The notes beneath the pieces were generated by a model that worked only from the letters and a program-made list of their open reading frames with translations, did no database searches and was not told the origin of the DNA. A program made the translations under genes and the position numbers. A DNA stretch of 20,845 nucleotides from Verrucomicrobiaceae bacterium UBA2429. GTDB taxonomy: Bacteria > Verrucomicrobiota > Verrucomicrobiia > Verrucomicrobiales > Verrucomicrobiaceae. Location of the stretch: the NCBI GenBank assembly GCA_002343505.1, contig DDQZ01000055.1, positions 358 to 21,202 of the forward strand. The letters are read 5' to 3'. Within the stretch, counting starts at the first letter, position 1. Every line of letters begins with the position of its first letter. Below are positions 15,484-20,845 of this stretch, piece by piece.

Positions 15484-17277
15484 TCACAGCTCCCCGGCAA
15501 AGGCCTGGTGCAGCAGCGACTTCTTCAACGCCTCCAGCGCCGCCCGCTTCCGCTCGTAGAGGCTCGCCAGGCGTTGGGTTTCGGCGGACAGGGTGTCGAG
15601 ATCGTCTGCGATCTTTTTTGTTTTGCGACCGACGTTGGCACCATGACCAATTCATCATGCACGAAATTACGGTTGAGAGTGGGAACGCCAGATCCTGTGG
15701 CGAACATCTTCAAATCAAAGTGGTTCAACAAATGAAACACGAAACGAGGAACATAGCCGTGGAAGTCTTTGACATAGAGCACTGTGTTCAGCGGCCAGAA
15801 GTCATCCTCAATGAAAAAGACGTTTCCGATGCTGCCGCTTCGGCCCGTAACTACTCCAGGTCCGCGAACAGCGCTCTTGTGATGGGTGTCACTGATCCCA
15901 CTCGAACTGACGAGAGGATATTCTCCACTGACACGGTCCTGTGTAAGCAGGTCGAAGCCCCTTTGTAGCGTAGCTACATCCCCCAACTTTTTCTCCTCCC
16001 ACCCCGGACCACGCTGGGTGAAAACAGAATCACATGACAGCCCCCGAATGTTCTCCAGCACCTCCGCGCACTCGGCATCCAGCGCGGCGATCTCCTCGAT
16101 GATCTCCTGCGGACTGCGGTGGGTCACGGTTTCACCGCCGTGGGGGTTCTTCACGGAGAGGTCGTAGGTGGCGGTGTCGATGGCCGACACGTCCACGCTC
16201 CAGCTCTTCGCCGTCGCCGCGAAGTCCTTCTGCCGGTCAATGAAGTCACTCAGGTCCGCATCATTCAGCGGATTCGTCTTCCCCAGGTTCCGCCCAGGCT
16301 CCAGTTGGTAATACCACACCTTCCGCGTGGGGCGGCCTTTCTCAAAGAAGAGCACCACCGTCTTCACGCCCGCGCCCTGGAAGGTGCCGCCGGGGCAGTC
16401 GAGCACGGTGTGCAGGTCACAGCTCTCCAGCAGGTGCCGCCGCAGGCTCACGGAGGCGTTGTCGGTGTTCGAGAGGAAGGTGTTCTTGATGACGATGACG
16501 TAGGCGAGGGACTTCTTTTCCAAAGAGCGTGCGCGTTTGCAGCGTGAGCAGGTCTTTCGTGGTCAGTGGTGTCATTGACGTCATTGACGTTGGTGACGTT
16601 GGTGACGGCCGCGTCCCGGCCAAAAGGTAGTCATACGCCTCGCAGAGGAACCCGGCGCTGCCGCAGGCCCCGTCGTAGATGGTCTGGCCGAGCTGCGGGG
16701 CCACCACGCGGATCATGGCGCGGATGAGCGGGCGCGGGGTGTAGTATTCGCCGCCGTTGCGCCCGGCATTGCCCATGCGCTTGATCTTCTCCTCGTAGAG
16801 CATGCTCAGCTCGTGCTTCTCCGTCTGGGAGCGGAAGCGCAGCTCGTCCACGTGGTCGATGATCTCGCGGAGGTTGTAGCCGCTGGTGATCTTGTTTTTC
16901 AGCTCGCCGAAGATCTCGCCGATCTTGTATTCGAGGGTGTTCGGGCCGGCGGCCTTCTGCTTGAAGCCGTGCAGGTAGGGAAAGAGCTTCCGGTCCACGA
17001 ACTCCCGCAGGTCATCGCCGGTGAGCGCGGCATCGTGGTCGAGGCTGCCGTCCTTCTTCTTCGGCGCGGCCCACACGTCCCAGCGGTAGGGCTGGTCGAG
17101 CAGGTGGGTGTATTTTTTGCCCTCCAGGGCGGCCTCGGTGGCCTTGTCCTGCTACAGGCCGTCGAGGTATTTCAGGAAGAGCAGCCAGGAGGTCTGCTCG
17201 GTGTAGTCCAGCTCCGTGGTGCAACCGGCTTCTTTCCAGAGGATGTCGTCGATGTTGCGGAAGGCTTGGTCAAACAT
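15484..17277 (-). pseudogene. hsdM: Type I modification/specificity fusion hsdM-hsdS, disrupted
   Basis: From the ATG at 17277 (MFDQAFRNIDDILWKEAG) this is the HsdM adenine methyltransferase. Methyltransferase motif I DGACGSAGFL lies at 16645-16674. The typical HsdM C-terminus (LEPGRNLGKTNPLNDADL onward) runs without a stop into a single HsdS target-recognition domain (WEEKKLGDVATLQRGFD) and a coiled-coil end ...LLHQAFAGEL, with the stop at 15484-15486. Lesions: an in-frame TAG at 17152-17154 (YLDGL/QDKATEAAL, where relatives have Glu); a frame change near 16512-16522, explicable as loss of one AAAAG unit; an internal deletion joining SLAYVI to VIKNTFL at about 16488-16502, removing roughly 80 residues including NPPF; and a one-base change in the A6 run at 15612-15617. 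Methyltransferase activity is very unlikely. Confidence 0.85.
16562..16606. repeat. 9-bp-period GTCA/TGAC repeat inside hsdM
   Basis: GTCA at 16562, 16571 and 16580 and TGAC at 16576, 16585, 16594 and 16603 all keep an exact 9-bp step. Because 9 is a multiple of 3, the hsdM frame is kept and the array encodes SPTSPTSMTSMTPLT, placed between YDYLLAG and TKDLLTLQ. Relatives, from memory, have only a few residues there. This is the most regular of the three arrays. Confidence 0.8.
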
Positions 17278-17479
17278 GGGGGCGGGATGTGGTTCGAGGC
17301 GGAAGGTGTCGGCGTGTTCCTTGCTAATGAAGCTGGATTTGATGCCCTCATCGCGCAAGACGGCGCTTGGCGCGTCAGGTCGTGGCAGGACTTGGGCGGC
17401 GGCATCAAAGGGTTTTCCGGGAAAATGGGTGGGAGTGGCAAGCTGGGATGACTGGGCGGGCGCGGGTGGGCGCTGAATC
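17278..17479. other. Region upstream of hsdM without a supported gene
   Basis: This 202-base stretch separates the end of the dipeptidase gene from the hsdM start, both on the minus strand. The hsdM frame stays open through it, but the encoded residues show no domain, and the ATG at 17277 matches the family start. A short palindrome TTTTCC-G-GGAAAA lies at 17413-17425. No convincing promoter or ribosome-binding site was found. Confidence 0.4.
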
Positions 17480-18163
17480 TCACGGCGCCAGCGGCACGCC
17501 GATGTCGCCGCCACGGATGACCGGGATGGGGGTGTGAAGAAACTCCAGGTCATCGAAGTGCCACCACTCACCCGGCAGTGGGGCGAAACCTGCGCCGCGC
17601 ATGGCCTCGTGGAGGAGCGCCAGGTTTGCGCGCACGGCGGGGTCGGGGTGGCGTGTGTCACTGGCGGCGTGCTCCAGGTTTTCATCGAAGTGGGTGGGCA
17701 TGGGCAGCTCGCGCCCGCGCGCGTCCACCAGCGTGGCATCCACCGAGACGCCGCCGCAGTGGCGGGACCATCCGCGGACCGGATCAATGAACATGCCTGT
17801 GCGCGCGCCGTGCTCGTGGAGGCGCTGGTGCGCCTCGGGCGGGCGCCATGCGTCCCAGATTTTCAGGCCGAGGCCCTGCTCCTGAAGCCGGGCCTGCGCG
17901 GCGGCCAGCTTCACTGCGGTGGAGCGGCGCAGCAGGCAGGGCATGTCCCTGGTGTAGAGCGGGCGCCCGGTGACATTGGCGGCGGTGGCGTAGCGCAGGT
18001 CCACCCTGACGCCCGGCACGGCACGGGTGACATCCACCAAACCGCGCGCTTCGGCCCTGGAGATGACCGTGCCGCTTTTCCGCCCCGGCGGACCGCTGGA
18101 GCAGGCGCACAGCAGCGCCAGCGCGGCGGCTGGCAGCAGGCGCGGCAGGCGGGTCCGGGCCAT
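17480..18163 (-). CDS. D-alanyl-D-alanine dipeptidase, VanX/DdpX type lipoprotein (M15D)
   Basis: This zinc peptidase cleaves D-Ala-D-Ala, here most likely for peptidoglycan turnover in the envelope. The start is the ATG at 18163 (227 residues); a TTG at 18172 would overlap the preceding stop. A lipoprotein signal (LPAAALALLCAC, lipid-attachment Cys21) points to membrane anchoring. Catalytic features are complete: DAWRP (Arg107), the SxHxxGxxxD motif SRHCGGVSVD (Ser133, His135, Asp142), and EWWHFD (Glu199, His202), with His135, Asp142 and His202 as zinc ligands and Glu199 as general base. It lies 5 bases after the YlbF-family gene on the same strand, probably one transcript. No VanR/S/A/H genes are present, so the context argues for housekeeping rather than vancomycin resistance. 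Confidence 0.88.
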   Translation of the reverse strand: MARTRLPRLLPAAALALLCACSSGPPGRKSGTVISRAEARGLVDVTRAVPGVRVDLRYATAANVTGRPLYTRDMPCLLRRSTAVKLAAAQARLQEQGLGLKIWDAWRPPEAHQRLHEHGARTGMFIDPVRGWSRHCGGVSVDATLVDARGRELPMPTHFDENLEHAASDTRHPDPAVRANLALLHEAMRGAGFAPLPGEWWHFDDLEFLHTPIPVIRGGDIGVPLAP

Positions 18164-18168
18164 GCGCG

Positions 18169-18582
18169 TCAATGGTGGCAGCCGCAGCCCTCGCCGCAGC
18201 CGCCCTGGCCGAAGACTTCCTCCTGCGTGGGCACGCGGCCCTTTTCCAGCGTCTTGGTGACAAAGCCGTTCACCCGGTTTGCCACCTCCTGCAGCACATC
18301 CTGCGCGGCCACAAAAGCCTGGATGCCCTCGTGCGCGTCGGCCTGGTCCTGCAAGTCTTGAAAGCGGCTCACCTCCTGCGCGTCGAGCTTCTGCCCGCCA
18401 CGATGGCGCTGCTCCAGGCTGCGGCCCAAGTTCATCACCTCCCGGTAGAGGCCCACGGCGTCCTCATCGGCGAGAAACGCCTCCGCCTGATCCCGCGCTT
18501 TTTGCACGTCCGGGTCCGCGGCGATGGCGGCGCAGAGTTCGTCAATCCGGGAGGCGATGGCGGGGGCGAGCAGTTGGGTCAT
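18169..18582 (-). CDS. YlbF/YmcA-family protein with Cys/His-rich tail
   Basis: The 137-residue, mostly helical protein starts at the ATG at 18582 (MTQLLAPAIASRIDEL); an upstream in-frame start at 18663 would overlap the neighbouring MFS gene. Residues about 10-115 match the YlbF/YmcA (Com_YlbF) helical family (DPDVQKARDQAEAFLADEDA, then LYREVMNLGRSLEQRHRGGQ). In Bacillus these proteins form a complex that affects RNase Y-dependent mRNA processing. The C-terminus ends GQGGCGEGCGCHH (three Cys, two His), a possible metal or Fe-S binding tail. It is followed after 5 bases by the VanX-type gene. The function in this phylum is unknown. Confidence 0.75.
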   Translation of the reverse strand: MTQLLAPAIASRIDELCAAIAADPDVQKARDQAEAFLADEDAVGLYREVMNLGRSLEQRHRGGQKLDAQEVSRFQDLQDQADAHEGIQAFVAAQDVLQEVANRVNGFVTKTLEKGRVPTQEEVFGQGGCGEGCGCHH

Positions 18583-18637
18583 GGGCGTTAGTAAATCGGG
18601 AAGGCGGATTGTCGAACGGGAAAAGCACCCTCCTTTT

Positions 18638-19894
18638 TCAGCCCTGTCCGCCAGGCGTCTCACGCGGGCGGATCAGCAAGACGATGAACAACGAAGCCAC
18701 GCAAACCAGGGCAAACACCCCGAAGATCACATTCAACGGCACGCCACGGTCCGTCATCGCGCCAAAGCCCCAGTCCGCGACGCCGCCGCACATCATGCTG
18801 ACGAAATTCATGATGCCGTAGCCTGTGGCGCGCAGCTCCGGACGCACGATCTGGCTCAGAATAGGCATGTTGTTGCAGTCAAAGAAACCCCAGCCGACGC
18901 CAAACAGGACCAGCGCGACGATGGCCAGCGCGAACGAGTTCAAAGCAGGCGCGTTGCCCACGCCAAACATGGCAGGAACAATCAGCATCATGCCGATCGC
19001 ACTGACATGGATGCGCCCGCGGATGCTCTTGCGCATCCACCGGTCAGCCAGCCAGCCGCCAAAAATCGCGGAGAGCAGCGCCGCCGCCTGCCAGTAAAGC
19101 GTGGCCGACACACCCGCCTTGCCCTGGCTGATGTCGAAAGCCTTTTGCAGAATCGCCGGCATCCAGTCCCGCACCACCCATGCGGCGATGGCGGGCAGGG
19201 TGAAATAGGCCACGAGCAGGATGAAGTTGCGGTTCGTGAGCAGCTCCACAATCCCCGTGCCGGCACGGGTTTGGGCCGCCGGACCACCATTGACATCGGG
19301 ACGGGGCTTGGAGGGAGCGTCACGCAGCAGGAACAACAGAGGAATGGCATAAAGGATGCCGGTCAGCCCGGTGACATCAAAAAGAGAGCGCCAGCCACCC
19401 TCCAGCCTGTCGGAATATCCGGCAAAGCCTCCCAGCATCTGCCCGCAATAAATGCCCATTTGATGCACACCCACGGCCCGCGAGCGCGTGCCCCCCGTGT
19501 GGTAATCAGCGATCAGCGCCAGCGCCGCCGGGATGTAAAACGCCTCGCTGATTCCCATCGCTGTGCGCGCCCAGTACAGCTCCTGAAAGCTGCTGACATG
19601 GCCCGTGAGCCAGGTGATCAGGGACCACACGAACAGACTGCCGCAAATCGTCAGCTTGCGGCTGAAACGATCCGCAATATAACCGCCAAGAGGACTGAAA
19701 ACCGCGTACACCCACTTGAACGAGGCCAGCATGTGCCCCCAGTTCTCATCGCTGCCGATGTCCTGGATGTCCCCCATCACCGACACCTTCATGGCGGCGA
19801 TCATCTGCCGGTCCAGATAGTTCAGCAGCGCCACGGGGAACAGCAGGGCCACCACCATCCAGGCGGTGCGCGAGAGGGAGCGGTCTTCATTCAT
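18638..19894 (-). CDS. MFS transporter (anion:cation symporter-like)
   Basis: The 418-residue integral membrane protein has about 12 predicted hydrophobic segments. The first helix ends NYLDRQMIAAM, similar to the NY-x-DR motif of the ACS family of the major facilitator superfamily. A loop 2-3 motif GGYIADRFSRKL (the MFS GxxxDRxGRR signature) follows TM2, and the second half repeats it as FGGWLADRWMRKS. ACS members usually import hexuronates, glucarate or other organic anions; the substrate here cannot be told. The start ATG at 19894 is supported by the NEDRSLSRTAWMV beginning. The end lies 55 bases before the YlbF-family start, same strand. Confidence 0.87.
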   Translation of the reverse strand: MNEDRSLSRTAWMVVALLFPVALLNYLDRQMIAAMKVSVMGDIQDIGSDENWGHMLASFKWVYAVFSPLGGYIADRFSRKLTICGSLFVWSLITWLTGHVSSFQELYWARTAMGISEAFYIPAALALIADYHTGGTRSRAVGVHQMGIYCGQMLGGFAGYSDRLEGGWRSLFDVTGLTGILYAIPLLFLLRDAPSKPRPDVNGGPAAQTRAGTGIVELLTNRNFILLVAYFTLPAIAAWVVRDWMPAILQKAFDISQGKAGVSATLYWQAAALLSAIFGGWLADRWMRKSIRGRIHVSAIGMMLIVPAMFGVGNAPALNSFALAIVALVLFGVGWGFFDCNNMPILSQIVRPELRATGYGIMNFVSMMCGGVADWGFGAMTDRGVPLNVIFGVFALVCVASLFIVLLIRPRETPGGQG

Positions 19895-20095
19895 GGTCGG
19901 GCGTGGAAAGGCGCAGATGTAATGCCGCGCGCCCGCCGGGCAAAGCCCAATCCATGCCCATGCTTGACCTGCGGATGACCGCGCGCCGCCCTGGCGCCTG
20001 CAAAAGCCTCAGACGTGACGATGCGGAAGGATTCTGCAGCGGGCGTCCGCCTCCTCGGGTCGCTCGCGCGGCGAATCTTGCGCGCCGGTCACGGC
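19895..20095. other. Intergenic region between lepA and the MFS gene
   Basis: These 201 bases hold no supported gene. The sequence is very GC-rich with small G/C self-complementary bits such as GCCC-GCC-GGGC, but there is no hairpin followed by a T-run and no clear -35/-10 pair. Confidence 0.4.
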
Positions 20096-20845
20096 TCAGT
20101 TGGTCTTGAGGACTTCGATGAAGGCTTCCTGGGGGATGTTGACGCGGCCGATGGCTTTCATCTTCTTTTTGCCCTCCTTCTGCTTCTCCAGAAGCTTGCG
20201 CTTGCGGGTGATGTCGCCGCCATAACATTTGGCGGTCACGTCCTTGCGCAGGGCGCTGATGCTTTCGCGGGCGATGACTTTGCCGCCGATGGCGGCCTGG
20301 ATGGCGACGACGAAGAGCTGCTGGGGGATGACCTCCTTGAGCTTCGCGGCGAGCTGGCGGCCGCGGCTTTCGGCCTTGCTGCGGTGGACGATGCAGGAGA
20401 AGGCGTCCACGGGCTCGCTGGCGATGAGCATGTCCATTTTCACAAGGTCGGCCGCCTGGTAGCCGGCGTGCTCGTAGTCCATGCTGCCGTAGCCGCGGGT
20501 GAGGGACTTGAGCTTGTCATTGAAGTCCACGAGGATCTCGTTGAGGGGCAGCACGGTGTGGAGCATGACGCGCTTGTCGTCGAGGGTCTCGGTGTTGTTG
20601 ACCTGGCCGCGCTTGTCCATGACGAGCTGCATGATGTCGCCGATGTGCTCGTTCGGGATCATGATGTACACTTTGACGATGGGCTCGCGGATTTCCTCGA
20701 TCTCGTTGGCGGCGGGCAGGAAGCTGGGGTTGTCCACGAGCAGCTCCGTGCCGTCGGTCTTCACCACCTCGTAAATGACCGAAGGATAGGTGGAGATGAC
20801 GTCCATGTTGAACTCACGGCGCAGGCGCTCCTGCACGATCTCCAT
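20096..20845 (-). CDS. lepA: Elongation factor 4 / LepA, C-terminal part (5'-partial)
   Basis: LepA is a ribosome-binding translational GTPase. The window holds the last 249 or so residues; the gene continues past the right edge, so the N-terminal GTPase domain is not seen. The visible part begins [16 protein letters not shown], the EF-G-III/LepA-like domain, followed by the EF-G-V-like domain ([37 protein letters not shown]). It ends in the LepA-specific C-terminal domain with [20 protein letters not shown] and [17 protein letters not shown]. Length and sequence are typical, and the stop is at 20096-20098. Confidence 0.97.
   Translation of the reverse strand: MEIVQERLRREFNMDVISTYPSVIYEVVKTDGTELLVDNPSFLPAANEIEEIREPIVKVYIMIPNEHIGDIMQLVMDKRGQVNNTETLDDKRVMLHTVLPLNEILVDFNDKLKSLTRGYGSMDYEHAGYQAADLVKMDMLIASEPVDAFSCIVHRSKAESRGRQLAAKLKEVIPQQLFVVAIQAAIGGKVIARESISALRKDVTAKCYGGDITRKRKLLEKQKEGKKKMKAIGRVNIPQEAFIEVLKTN

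Noticed and set aside
15963..15980. TGTAGC-GTA-GCTACA hairpin, considered as another REP copy
   Set aside because: It encodes the conserved HsdS stretch LGDVATLQRG, shares no core with the REPIN arms, and lacks the loop CGCCAG.
17413..17425. TTTTCC-G-GGAAAA palindrome upstream of hsdM, considered as terminator or operator
   Set aside because: It has a stem of only 6 bp with a one-base centre and no T-run, and gives no second evidence of function.
17480..18163. VanX-like gene as part of a vancomycin-resistance cluster
   Set aside because: No vanH, vanA/B or vanRS genes are nearby; a lone lipoprotein dipeptidase fits peptidoglycan turnover better.
18524..19978. Plus-strand 484-codon frame opposite the MFS transporter gene
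   Set aside because: The product is His/Arg/Gln-rich and hydrophilic, the typical antisense of membrane-protein codons.

Overview
The window is GC-rich (roughly 65%) and reads as a chromosome segment from the PVC superphylum, most likely Verrucomicrobiota. The evidence is two very large secreted haem-binding 'membrane-bound dehydrogenase' proteins of the Pirellula/Verrucomicrobium type, a sulfatase beside them, and the overall gene style. The phylum call is inference; no rRNA or other marker is present except the end of lepA.

Layout. (1) Positions 1-2687, plus strand: an LRR-Roc-COR-TIR protein cut by the left edge, that is, a Ras-like GTPase module joined to a putative NAD-cleaving TIR domain. 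(2) 2769-11990, plus strand: a catabolic or periplasmic cluster of four large genes. It holds a haem-binding propeller/HEAT protein, a sulfatase, a NagA-like amidohydrolase, and a second propeller protein with an SGNH-like N-terminus and a C-terminal cytochrome c. The first three are nearly contiguous (overlap or gaps of a few bases) and look like one transcript. They plausibly act on sulfated, amino-sugar-containing glycans (inference). (3) 12113-17277, minus strand: a type I restriction-modification locus in the order hsdM-hsdS (fused in frame), a four-helix-bundle/zinc-finger gene, then hsdR. It is visibly decayed: hsdR has two frameshifts and one in-frame TAG, and hsdM-S has one TAG, two frameshifts and an internal deletion that removes the NPPF catalytic motif. 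The long genes on both sides are intact, so the damage is local. (4) 17480-20845, minus strand: a VanX-type D-Ala-D-Ala dipeptidase lipoprotein, a YlbF-family protein with a Cys/His tail, an MFS transporter, and the C-terminal part of LepA (EF4), cut by the right edge.

Structures not explained by ordinary genes. A 59-bp REPIN-like pair of inverted REP hairpins, each bounded by GTAG, sits in frame inside the first dehydrogenase gene. A degenerate repeat with GTCA/TGAC recurring at exactly 9-bp steps is seen at three places, all in the restriction locus: between hsdS and the helix-bundle gene, between that gene and hsdR, and inside hsdM. A three-fold Cys-rich repeat lies in the C-terminal part of HsdR. 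No tRNA, rRNA, CRISPR array or transposase gene was found.
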